From: Thermoleophilia bacterium
GTDB lineage: Bacteria; Actinomycetota; Thermoleophilia; UBA2241
Direction of reading: 5' to 3'
Length of the DNA stretch: 64,000 bases
NCBI GenBank assembly: GCA_041393415.1
Contig: JAWKKE010000002.1
Span: 243,990-307,989 of the forward strand
Part shown: piece by piece, positions 24,980-32,590 of the stretch
Numbering within the stretch: the first letter of the stretch is position 1
Layout: the number at the start of each line of letters is the position of its first letter
The notes under the pieces: generated by a model
Seen by the model: only the letters and a program-made list of their open reading frames with translations
Told to the model about the DNA's origin: nothing
Databases searched by the model: none
Program-made: the position numbers and the translations under genes

Positions 24980-25130
24980 TCGTCGCGACCGACGCGTCGC
25001 ACTCCTCAATATCGGTGTGACCCATGGGGCACGTGGCCTCCTTGACCTTGCCGGAGCGCCCGCCATCACTCTGCACGACATTGAGCGGGTACGTCGCCTT
25101 GCAGACTTTGCAGTACACAACCTTCGCCAT
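24966..25130 (-). CDS. Small cysteine-rich protein, putative zinc-binding (54 aa)
   Basis: A 54-codon gene starts with ATG at 25130 (MAKVVYCKVCKATYPLNVV) and contains CKVC at 7-10, then CPMGH and a final Cys near 43, so it looks like a small zinc ribbon or rubredoxin-like knuckle. It fits exactly between the DUF167 gene and lspA, overlapping the latter by 14 bases, and codon use resembles its neighbours. I do not recognise a family. Upstream AGGAGG supports the start. Confidence 0.7.
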   Translation of the reverse strand: MAKVVYCKVCKATYPLNVVQSDGGRSGKVKEATCPMGHTDIEECDASVATSGKK

Positions 25131-25143
25131 AAGCCAACCTCCT

Positions 25144-25455
25144 CTAGAGTCGCAGCACCCGTTGCGCGTGTTCCAGCGAGACGCCCGCGACCCTCAGGGT
25201 CTTGCGTCGCGACGCGGCGCCGGCGAGAAGACGCACATCTCGTGGTGCTACCCCAAGCAGACCGGCGACGAAACGCACCAGCGCCTCATTAGCACGGCCC
25301 TCGTGCGGCGGCGCCGCGATGCGCAGCCTCAACCGATTGTCGGCAACCCCGAGCACCTCGCTGCGAGCAGCCTTCGGGACCACCCAGACGGAGAGCTCAA
25401 CCCCGTCGGCAACCCGACGCAGCGGTGCACTATCACCACTTGAACTCGTTCTCAC
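25144..25455 (-). CDS. DUF167 family protein (YggU-like)
   Basis: The 103-residue protein matches DUF167: WVVPKAARSEVLGV, LRLRIAAPPHEGRANEALVR and VRLLAGAASRRKTLRV. Its function is unknown; homologues often follow the sepF/proC cluster, as here. The GTG start lies 23 bases inside the end of divIVA, and no later start keeps the conserved N-terminal strand. Confidence 0.88.
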   Translation of the reverse strand: MRTSSSGDSAPLRRVADGVELSVWVVPKAARSEVLGVADNRLRLRIAAPPHEGRANEALVRFVAGLLGVAPRDVRLLAGAASRRKTLRVAGVSLEHAQRVLRL

Positions 25456-26275
25456 CTACGCTGCTGTCCACATCCGCCAAGAGAACGTCGTGATCGCCCA
25501 GGACCACGCGCTCGCGCTCGGTGGCTCGAGCATCGGCTGCAGTCGGCGACGCGGGAGCAGACGGAGCCGTACCTGATTCTCCAGCGGACGGCGCCTTAGC
25601 CGGGGCCTCCGATTGACCAGCTTGCCACGCGCCCGTAGGCGGACTCGCTGGCGCGGACACAGACGCCTCCTCGGACCGGGCCGGCGCCGCTGACGCCGGC
25701 GTCACCGGCGGAGCTTCCGACCGCGCAGGGGTCGCCGCACCCTCGCGCGAGATCGCCTCGCGGATGGCATCGGCGTGCCGCGCCAGGTCGGCTTGGGCCT
25801 CGGAAGACCCCGCGTGCTCCTCTCCCACGGCGAGAGTGCTCTCCTCCGACTGACGCAAATAGCCTTGCAGCATCTGCTGAAACTTGATGCGGAACTCCTG
25901 TTCGAGACTGCGCAGCTTGGCGATCGCTTGCTCGACCGTCTGCTTCTCGCCGTAGGCCGCGTTCATGATCTGGCGCGACTTGAGCTCGGCATCGTTGACG
26001 ATGATCTGGGCCGACTTGGAGGCGTTCTGCTTCACTTCTTCGGCAGAGGTCTGCGCCGAGACCAGGGTCTTCTGCAGCGCGTCCTCGATACGCTTGTAAG
26101 CGGTGATCTTCTCGTTCAGCGCCTCGACACGCTCGCCGAGCTCCATGTGTTCCTTGAATATGCGCTCAAACTCATCCGCAACCATATCGAGGAACTCGTC
26201 GACCTCTGTGTCGACGTAGCCACGGAGCCCGCGCTTGAACTCCTTGTGACGGATGTCCAGCGGTGTGATTTTCAT
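25433..26275 (-). CDS. divIVA: DivIVA domain protein with long disordered tail
   Basis: DivIVA proteins bind curved membrane at poles and septa and recruit division or growth factors. The 280-residue product begins with MKITPLDIRHKEFKRGLRGY and VDTEVDEFLDMVADEF, the lipid-binding N-terminal coiled coil, followed by a second coiled coil to about 150. The last 110 residues or so are rich in Ala, Pro, Ser and Glu, probably disordered. The ATG at 26275 follows AGGGGAGAG. It sits below proC and sepF in the usual division cluster. Confidence 0.9.
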   Translation of the reverse strand: MKITPLDIRHKEFKRGLRGYVDTEVDEFLDMVADEFERIFKEHMELGERVEALNEKITAYKRIEDALQKTLVSAQTSAEEVKQNASKSAQIIVNDAELKSRQIMNAAYGEKQTVEQAIAKLRSLEQEFRIKFQQMLQGYLRQSEESTLAVGEEHAGSSEAQADLARHADAIREAISREGAATPARSEAPPVTPASAAPARSEEASVSAPASPPTGAWQAGQSEAPAKAPSAGESGTAPSAPASPTAADARATERERVVLGDHDVLLADVDSSVGENEFKW

Positions 26276-26343
26276 CCGCTCTCCCCTCTCGCGCGACAGG
26301 CTCACGTCGCGAAACGCCGTACTGGCTCACTTGTACGCCGCTC

Positions 26344-27126
26344 TTAGGCCAGTTCCTTGGCGCGAGCGGCCGCACTGGCTACACCGGCCGCGAGAGCAGC
26401 CTCGAGGCCGCGCTCGCGCAAAGTGGCGAGACCAGCGCTCGTCATACCTCCGGGAGTCGCGGTGGCCGCCATGACCGCAGCGGGGTCGCCGGACTCGGCG
26501 ACGACGCTGGCGGCACCTTCGCAGGCCGCAAGAGCGAGACGTCGGGCCGCGGCCGGTTCGAGGCCACCGGCCTCGCCCGCCGCGGCGAAGCTCTCGACGA
26601 TGAGAGCCATGAATCCCGGCATACAGCCCGATACGGCAGTGCCGACGTCGAAGAGCGACTCTTCGAGCTCAATCGTCGTGCCAATAGCTTCGAGCGCCTC
26701 GGCAAAGGGTTGCGCCAGCGCACCGAGAGATCCGGGAACGAAGAGAAAGACGCCGCGGCCGAACTCCGCGGCGATGTTTGGCATGAGTCGGCCGACGTGC
26801 GCGCCGCTCGGTAGCGCCGCACGCAGGGCCTCAAGCTTCACCCCGGCGGCCACAGAGACGAGACCTCGGGAATCAAGTTGTGGGCCGATCTCGGCCAGCA
26901 CGGCGGCGACGTCCGCCGGGCGCACAGCAACGACCACCATGTCGCTGGCGGCGACGAGATCCTGCGGAGTCTCGGCCACGAGGCCCCCGGTCTGCCGCGC
27001 CAGCGCGGCGGCACGCTCTCCGGCCACGTCGAAGTACATGAGCGTCGGCGCCGCGGATGGCGCAGCGCACCACCCGCGCGCCAATGCGCCGGCTATGTGT
27101 CCGGCGCCGAGGAACCCGACTCGCAT
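26344..27126 (-). CDS. proC: Pyrroline-5-carboxylate reductase
   Basis: ProC reduces P5C to proline with NAD(P)H. The 260-residue protein starts MRVGFLGAGHIAGAL with the dinucleotide-binding GxGxxA, then VVVAVRPADVAAVL, LMPNIAAEFGRG and the C-terminal ATPGGMTSAGL motif. The ATG at 27126 is preceded by AAGGTGGAG. It sits between sepF and divIVA, as in many Gram-positive genomes, though not known to act in division. Confidence 0.94.
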   Translation of the reverse strand: MRVGFLGAGHIAGALARGWCAAPSAAPTLMYFDVAGERAAALARQTGGLVAETPQDLVAASDMVVVAVRPADVAAVLAEIGPQLDSRGLVSVAAGVKLEALRAALPSGAHVGRLMPNIAAEFGRGVFLFVPGSLGALAQPFAEALEAIGTTIELEESLFDVGTAVSGCMPGFMALIVESFAAAGEAGGLEPAAARRLALAACEGAASVVAESGDPAAVMAATATPGGMTSAGLATLRERGLEAALAAGVASAAARAKELA

Positions 27127-27139
27127 GCGCCGCTCCACC

Positions 27140-27664
27140 TTAGAACTGATTGAAGAAGCCCTTCTCGATGAGCCGCGCGCGCTCCTCGGCCGAGACCTCG
27201 ACGTTGCGTGGCGTAAGCAGGAATATCTTGTCGCCGACGCGCTGCATGCCGCCGTCGAAGGCGTACGTCAATCCGCTGCAGAAATCGATGAGGCGTTTGG
27301 CGAGATCGGTGTCAGCGTTCTGCAGATTGAGAATGACCGGGACGTCGACCTTGAACTTGTCGGCGATCTGCTGGGCATCGTTAAAGCTCCGCGGAATGAC
27401 CAGGTGCACCTCAACACGCGATGGTCTGGCCGGCTCGATGGCACGCACGACGGGTGCCGCAGCGCGACGGCGCGGCTCGTCGGCGAAGATCTCGTCGTAG
27501 TCGGTGCCGCGCGCCCGCGCACTCTCGAGCTTGCGCACGTTGGGGCGCTCGTTGTACGAGCGCTCGAGCTCCTCTTGCGGCGCGACGGTCTCGTCGTCGT
27601 ACTCTTCGTCGTCGGCGATACCGAAGTACACCGCGATCTTGTGCCACGTATCGCCCAGACCCAT
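27140..27664 (-). CDS. sepF: Cell division protein SepF
   Basis: SepF links FtsZ to the membrane at the septum. The 174-residue protein has an amphipathic N-terminus, an acidic and variable linker to about 80, and the conserved DUF552 domain: VIPRSFNDAQQIADKFK, VILNLQNADTDLAKRLIDF and KIFLLTPRNVEVSAEE. The ATG at 27664 follows GGGAGGA. It lies between yggS and proC, the standard place. Confidence 0.95.
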   Translation of the reverse strand: MGLGDTWHKIAVYFGIADDEEYDDETVAPQEELERSYNERPNVRKLESARARGTDYDEIFADEPRRRAAAPVVRAIEPARPSRVEVHLVIPRSFNDAQQIADKFKVDVPVILNLQNADTDLAKRLIDFCSGLTYAFDGGMQRVGDKIFLLTPRNVEVSAEERARLIEKGFFNQF

Positions 27665-27682
27665 TCCGTCCTCCCTCGCGGG

Positions 27683-28372
27683 TCAGAAAAGCACGCTACC
27701 GACACGGACAATGGTTGCGCCCTCAGCCACAGCCAGTTCGTAGTCGGCACTCGTCCCCATCGACAGCTCACCGAAAGTATATGTTCCGACCCACGCCGCC
27801 GAAAGCCGTTCTGAGAGTTCGCGCGTACGCGCGAAGTGGCGGCGTGTGATTGCTGGATCGTCACCCAGAGGCGGCATGCACATGAGACCGGCGAAACGAA
27901 CCGCGCGATACTCGGCTGCCTGTTCCAGGAACGCATCCACCTCGCGCGGCGCAAGACCGCTCTTGGAGGCCTCCTCAGCGATGTTCACTTCTAGCAACAC
28001 GTCCGTGGGTTTCGTGGCGCGGGTCGCGATCTCCTGCACAACGCTCATGGTTGAGACCGAATGAATCAGCGTCACTATGGGCAGGACGAGGCGCACCTTG
28101 CGACTCTGGAGGTGACCGATGAAGTGATACTCGAAGTCGTCCCCATAGCGTGCCTGCTTCGCGGCAAGGTCCTGGGCACGGTTCTCGCCGACGAGGCGAA
28201 TGCCCGCTTCGGCGAGCACGCCCATCGTCTCGACGTCGACGTACTTCGTCGCCACGAGTATGCGAACAAGGTCGGGGTCGCGGCCGGCGTCACGAGCCGC
28301 GACTGCCACTCTCTCGCGCACTTCGGCAAGACGCCGGCGCACGTCGCCCGCCGAGCCGCTGAACTGCTTCAT
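27683..28372 (-). CDS. yggS: YggS family PLP-homeostasis protein
   Basis: PLPBP/YggS proteins bind pyridoxal phosphate and maintain vitamin B6 and amino-acid balance without known catalysis. The 229-residue protein has ILVATKYV with the PLP lysine at 43, IRLVGENRAQDL, YHFIGHLQSRKVR and GELSMGTSADYELAVAEGAT in pieces. The ATG at 28372 is preceded by GGAGGTGGCGCG; longer in-frame sequence upstream is not native. It lies between pgeF and sepF. Confidence 0.94.
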   Translation of the reverse strand: MKQFSGSAGDVRRRLAEVRERVAVAARDAGRDPDLVRILVATKYVDVETMGVLAEAGIRLVGENRAQDLAAKQARYGDDFEYHFIGHLQSRKVRLVLPIVTLIHSVSTMSVVQEIATRATKPTDVLLEVNIAEEASKSGLAPREVDAFLEQAAEYRAVRFAGLMCMPPLGDDPAITRRHFARTRELSERLSAAWVGTYTFGELSMGTSADYELAVAEGATIVRVGSVLF

Positions 28373-28392
28373 CGCGCCACCTCCCAACGGCT

Positions 28393-29277
28393 TCACTCTC
28401 CGGCTGCCACTGCCCCGCCACGCGATTGGGCGTCCGCAGTGGGTATCCACGCTAGCGTGAGATGGCGCCCCGTCAACCCGGCGTCTCGCCGGTGCGAGAA
28501 GAAGCGCGCATCGCACGAGACACAAACGCCGGCGACGTCGATGGCGTCGTCCGGTACGCCGGCTTCGACCAAGTCCGCAACAACTGCCGCCCACAGGTTG
28601 ACGCCGCGAACATCTGTTCCCGCAGCGCTTGGGGCCGCCCACGAAGGCGCCGCGACGCTAGCGGGAAAGCGCCGCGCAAAGCGGGCCCTGAGCTCTTCGT
28701 CGACGACGAAGCAGCAGGGCCCGATGCTCGGACCGATCGCCGCGGCCACGAGACGCCCGCGACGCGCGAGCATAACCGCGGCTTTCCCGGCGATGCCGGC
28801 ATCGACGCCGCGCCATCCCGCGTGCACGGCCGCGAGCAACGGCCCGTCGGCGCCAGCGGCGACGATCACGACCGGCAGGCAATCGGCCGTGCTCACCGCG
28901 AGGACCACATTGGGCTCGGCTGTGACGAGACCGTCGCAGTCGGGCAGCGCGGTGCGCACGTCGTCGACACCGCGCCCCGCCTCGCCGCTGCCGACCCAAC
29001 GCACGTTCGTCTCATGGACCTGATGGGGAATCACCATGCGCTCGGCCGGCAGGTCCAGCGCAGCACACAGACGACGGCGGTTCTGGCTCACGCGCACCGT
29101 ATCGTCGCCGACGGAGAGGCCCAGGTTGAGCGAGTCCCACGGCGACGGTGAAACTCCACCGCTGCGAGTCGGAAAGACCGCGGTCGCGCCGCCGGCCCGC
29201 CACGTCAACCAGCGTAGGCCGTCTCGCGCACTCCAGACGAAGCGATCGTGTTGCCGGTAGCCGGACACAGGGCTCAC
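28393..29277 (-). CDS. pgeF: Peptidoglycan editing factor PgeF (laccase domain, formerly DUF152)
   Basis: PgeF proteins are reported to remove wrongly incorporated serine from peptidoglycan stem peptides; related proteins act on purine nucleosides. The 294-residue product shows the metal ligands His88 (IPHQVH), Cys133 (STADCLPV) and His152 (AVHAGWRG), and IGPCCF. The GTG at 29277 overlaps the M50 gene stop (GTGA). The pgeF-yggS-sepF order is conserved. Confidence 0.92.
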   Translation of the reverse strand: MSPVSGYRQHDRFVWSARDGLRWLTWRAGGATAVFPTRSGGVSPSPWDSLNLGLSVGDDTVRVSQNRRRLCAALDLPAERMVIPHQVHETNVRWVGSGEAGRGVDDVRTALPDCDGLVTAEPNVVLAVSTADCLPVVIVAAGADGPLLAAVHAGWRGVDAGIAGKAAVMLARRGRLVAAAIGPSIGPCCFVVDEELRARFARRFPASVAAPSWAAPSAAGTDVRGVNLWAAVVADLVEAGVPDDAIDVAGVCVSCDARFFSHRRDAGLTGRHLTLAWIPTADAQSRGGAVAAGE

Positions 29278-29921
29278 CCTCCCCCACCGGGAAGCAGCAC
29301 GAACGACCAACGCATGACGGCACCGATTGTGGCGTCGAACACGCCCGGAGCCGTGACGAGGACGAGCAAGATGATGATGAACGCCAGATTGCCGTAGCGA
29401 TCCAAGGCGCTCCAGGACGCGTACAGCGAAGGCGGCAGCAGACCGCCGAGGACGCGGGAGCCGTCGAGAGGCGGAATCGGCAGCAGGTTGAGCGTCGCCA
29501 GCACCACGTTGAGCAGAAACGCCAGCGCCAGCGCCTGAGCAATGAACACGCTCCAGGAGAACGTCAGCCAGACGAGACCAGCGCACATGAGCGCGAGACA
29601 GATGTTCGCCGCCGGCCCCGCGGCACCCACCAACATCATGCCGCGCTGCGGCGAGCGGAAGTGCTGGGACACAACCGGAATGGGCTTTGCCCAACCGAAG
29701 AAGAAGCTGCCCCCCGAACCCAAGAAGGTCACCACAAGAACGATCGTCCCCCAGAGGTCCATGTGCGCGATGGGATTAAGCGTGAGCCTGCCCTCGTCGC
29801 GTGGCGTGGAGTCGCCCAGGCGATCGGCAATATAGCCGTGGGCCAACTCGTGCGCCGCCAGACTCACGATCAGCAGCGGCAGCATGACCAGGAAGCGCAG
29901 CAGAAGGTCGCCGTCGCTCAT
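29274..29921 (-). CDS. M50 site-2 protease family membrane protein
   Basis: The 215-residue polytopic protein has HELAH at 24-28 in its first helix and NLLPIPPLDGSRVL near 160 supplying the third zinc ligand (Asp). It lacks PDZ or CBS domains, so it belongs to the compact group of intramembrane metalloproteases found in many Gram-positives. Substrate is unknown. The ATG overlaps the stop of the CCA gene (ATGA), and pgeF overlaps its own stop. Confidence 0.9.
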   Translation of the reverse strand: MSDGDLLLRFLVMLPLLIVSLAAHELAHGYIADRLGDSTPRDEGRLTLNPIAHMDLWGTIVLVVTFLGSGGSFFFGWAKPIPVVSQHFRSPQRGMMLVGAAGPAANICLALMCAGLVWLTFSWSVFIAQALALAFLLNVVLATLNLLPIPPLDGSRVLGGLLPPSLYASWSALDRYGNLAFIIILLVLVTAPGVFDATIGAVMRWSFVLLPGGGG

Positions 29922-32539
29922 GCAGTCCCCAGAATGCTGGCGGCGGCGCCCAGTTCTTCGTCTCGGCCCGAGATAACCCCGTTGAGCCGCAGCGCGAGCA
30001 CGCTGCGCAACGCCTCGCCTATACGTGGCGACGTGCTGAAGCCCAAGGCCAGGAGATCGGAGCCGTCGATCTCGAGCCGCACGTGGCGCGACACGTCGAG
30101 GTAGTGCCCCAGACGCTGCGCGACGCCGCCGCTCGAATCGAGCGCCATCGCCACGAGAATCGCCTCAAGCGGTTGCCCGTGGACGAGCTCATAGATCTCG
30201 GCCTCGCTGGGGCCGCGAGCGACACGCTCGGCGACACGGCGGCCGACGACCATTGCGCCGCGCAACACGTCGGTGTCGGCACGGGGAAACCCCATCTTGC
30301 GTGCCCACTCGTCGATCTCCTCGGGATCGAGGTCGCGCAAGAGCCAGATGAGCCGTAAGCGCCAGCGCGGTACGTCTCTGTCGAGCCTGTGGCGCGAGCG
30401 AGCAGCGTCGCCCTCGCGCACCGCGCGACGGACCAGCGGTCCTGTGTCGAGACGAGCGTGGATCGACGGCGTTAGGCCGACTTCGTCGAGACGCCGTAGC
30501 GAGAACTCGACTCGCGGTTCGTCGAGCAGCGACACCAACTCCTCGCGTAGCCGCGCCGACGAGAGATCGCCGACGAGATCCATGGAGCAGCACGCCCGCG
30601 CCAGACTGAAGGTGTGCTCGTCCATTCGCAGTCCGTAGCGATTCTCGTAGCGAATCGCACGCAGAATGCGCGTCGGGTCCTCGATGAAGCTGAGGTTGTG
30701 CAGCACGACGATACGGCGGCGGGCGAGATCCTCGACGCCGCCGAAGTAGTCGAGCATGTCGCCGTAGGAATCGGGCTTGAGTGAGACGGCCAGCGCGTTG
30801 ATCGTGAAGTCGCGCCGCGACAGGTCGCTACGGATGCCCGCGTGCTCAACCTTGGGCAGGGCCGTGGGATAAGCGTACGATTCGCGCCGCGTAGAGGCGA
30901 CGTCGACGCGCTGCTCATCACCGTCGGCACCGTACAGCACCACCGCCGTCCCGAACTTGCGATGAGGACGCACGCGGCCCTTGAGGCGACGGGCGAGATC
31001 CTCGGCGAAGGCGATCCCGTCGCCCTCGACAGCCAGGTCGACATCGATGCCTACCTGGTCGAGGAGCAGATCCCGCACAGCGCCGCCGACGAGGTAGACA
31101 CCGCGCACATCGGCGGCGGCGGCCTGGATCTGCCGCAGAAGATCGTCGTTGCCGAGCTCGGCGAGACTGCCGGCGAGGTTGGCCACCACCGGCGGCCTGG
31201 CTTCCACGTCATGCCCGCCCGCCGGTTGGTGGGCGACATCGGCACGCATGACCGTCCCCAGGATCTCGGCGCTGGGGACCGGGACCGTTCGTGTGTGCGC
31301 AGCGACCAGCGCCCACCCCACCTCGTCTTGTGCAATCGCCGTGGCAACGCGTTCCAACGGGGCCACGGCCGCAACAATCGGCACACGCATGGTCATTACC
31401 GCCTTGACCGGCGCGTGGCCGAGACCATGCGCCGAAGCACGTTCGAGATCATTCAAGGCAACCTGCCCCACGACCATGGAGCCGTCCACGACGGCCACGC
31501 CGCTCAGCCCTTCGCGGCGACAGCGGATGGAAGCCTCGTCGACCGGCTGCGCAACGTCGACCGTGGGCAGCACGGCCGTCATGACGTCGCGGGCGCGCGT
31601 GACCGCCGTCACCGCGGCAGGAACTGCCGCGCTCACGGCAGCGAACGCCGCCTCCAGGTCCAGATCGCGCAGAAGCGCCGATGCGGCGGCGCGATGACCG
31701 CCACCACCCATTGCGCGCATCACGTCGGCGACGTCGACGAGGTCGCCCCGGCTGCGCGCAACGGCGAAGACGCGTTCTTCCATCTCGACGAGCAGAAAGC
31801 AGGCGTCGCACCCGGTGAGCTCCATCATGCGGTGCGCCACCACGCTGACGCCTTCGACGTAGTCGTCACGGTGCAATGCCGCGACGAGGATGGTCGCCTC
31901 TTCCAGGGGCAACTCCTGAGCGCGTTCCAGCGCCGTGGCCAAAGTACGTCGCTGCCCGGGTGAGAGAACATCGGTCAGCCACTTCTCGAGGATCGCCATG
32001 TCGGCTCCTCGGCGCATGCAGAAGGCGAGCGCCTCGGCGTCGTCGGTCGTCGTCGTCGTGAACGTCAGCGAGCCGGTGTCCTCGTGAATGCCCAGCGCAA
32101 AGACAGTCGCTTCGAACGGAGTGATGGCGATTTCACGTTCGGCGAGGATGCGCAGAAGGAGCGTGACCACCGAACCGACGTGCGAACTCACCAGCGAGTC
32201 CGGCGAAAAACAGGCCGGCAACACCCCCGCATGCTCGTGATGATCGAACGCCACGAGCTGAACCCCGGGAGCCCCACAGAGCTCGCCGAGATCGCCGAGC
32301 CGGTTGGGATGAACGGTATCGACGAGAATCAAGCGACGGACGCTCTCGCGCTCGACATCGATGGGGTCCACTACGGGAATGCGATCGGCGTACAGCGCCT
32401 GGAACTCGCGCACGTTGCGATTCACGGCTCCACCGAGGCAGATCGCAGCCTCCGGGTAGAGCTTATGAGCCGCCACCATCGCCGCGAACCCATCAAAGTC
32501 AGTGTTCGTGTGCGTCGCAATGAGTTCGGGGGTGCGCAT
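29918..32539 (-). CDS. DHH-CBS-polyA polymerase/CCA-adding fusion protein
   Basis: The 873-residue protein joins three modules: a DHH phosphoesterase (THTNTDFDGFAAM at 10-22, FDHH at 98-101) with DHHA1 (GGGHRAAASAL near 280); two CBS motifs (about 310-430); and a class II nucleotidyltransferase head (YLVGGAVRDLLLD, IDVDLAVEG) with RNA-binding tail (RRDFTINALAVSL). The last part adds nucleotides to tRNA 3' ends; whether it adds CCA, CC or A alone cannot be decided here. The DHH part may trim RNA. The same fusion is known in several bacterial phyla. It follows recG. Confidence 0.9.
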   Translation of the reverse strand: MRTPELIATHTNTDFDGFAAMVAAHKLYPEAAICLGGAVNRNVREFQALYADRIPVVDPIDVERESVRRLILVDTVHPNRLGDLGELCGAPGVQLVAFDHHEHAGVLPACFSPDSLVSSHVGSVVTLLLRILAEREIAITPFEATVFALGIHEDTGSLTFTTTTTDDAEALAFCMRRGADMAILEKWLTDVLSPGQRRTLATALERAQELPLEEATILVAALHRDDYVEGVSVVAHRMMELTGCDACFLLVEMEERVFAVARSRGDLVDVADVMRAMGGGGHRAAASALLRDLDLEAAFAAVSAAVPAAVTAVTRARDVMTAVLPTVDVAQPVDEASIRCRREGLSGVAVVDGSMVVGQVALNDLERASAHGLGHAPVKAVMTMRVPIVAAVAPLERVATAIAQDEVGWALVAAHTRTVPVPSAEILGTVMRADVAHQPAGGHDVEARPPVVANLAGSLAELGNDDLLRQIQAAAADVRGVYLVGGAVRDLLLDQVGIDVDLAVEGDGIAFAEDLARRLKGRVRPHRKFGTAVVLYGADGDEQRVDVASTRRESYAYPTALPKVEHAGIRSDLSRRDFTINALAVSLKPDSYGDMLDYFGGVEDLARRRIVVLHNLSFIEDPTRILRAIRYENRYGLRMDEHTFSLARACCSMDLVGDLSSARLREELVSLLDEPRVEFSLRRLDEVGLTPSIHARLDTGPLVRRAVREGDAARSRHRLDRDVPRWRLRLIWLLRDLDPEEIDEWARKMGFPRADTDVLRGAMVVGRRVAERVARGPSEAEIYELVHGQPLEAILVAMALDSSGGVAQRLGHYLDVSRHVRLEIDGSDLLALGFSTSPRIGEALRSVLALRLNGVISGRDEELGAAASILGTA

Positions 32540-32590
32540 CGCCTCAGTATACGGGAGGAGGAACGCCGCCCTGCGCTCGCTCGGCGACGC

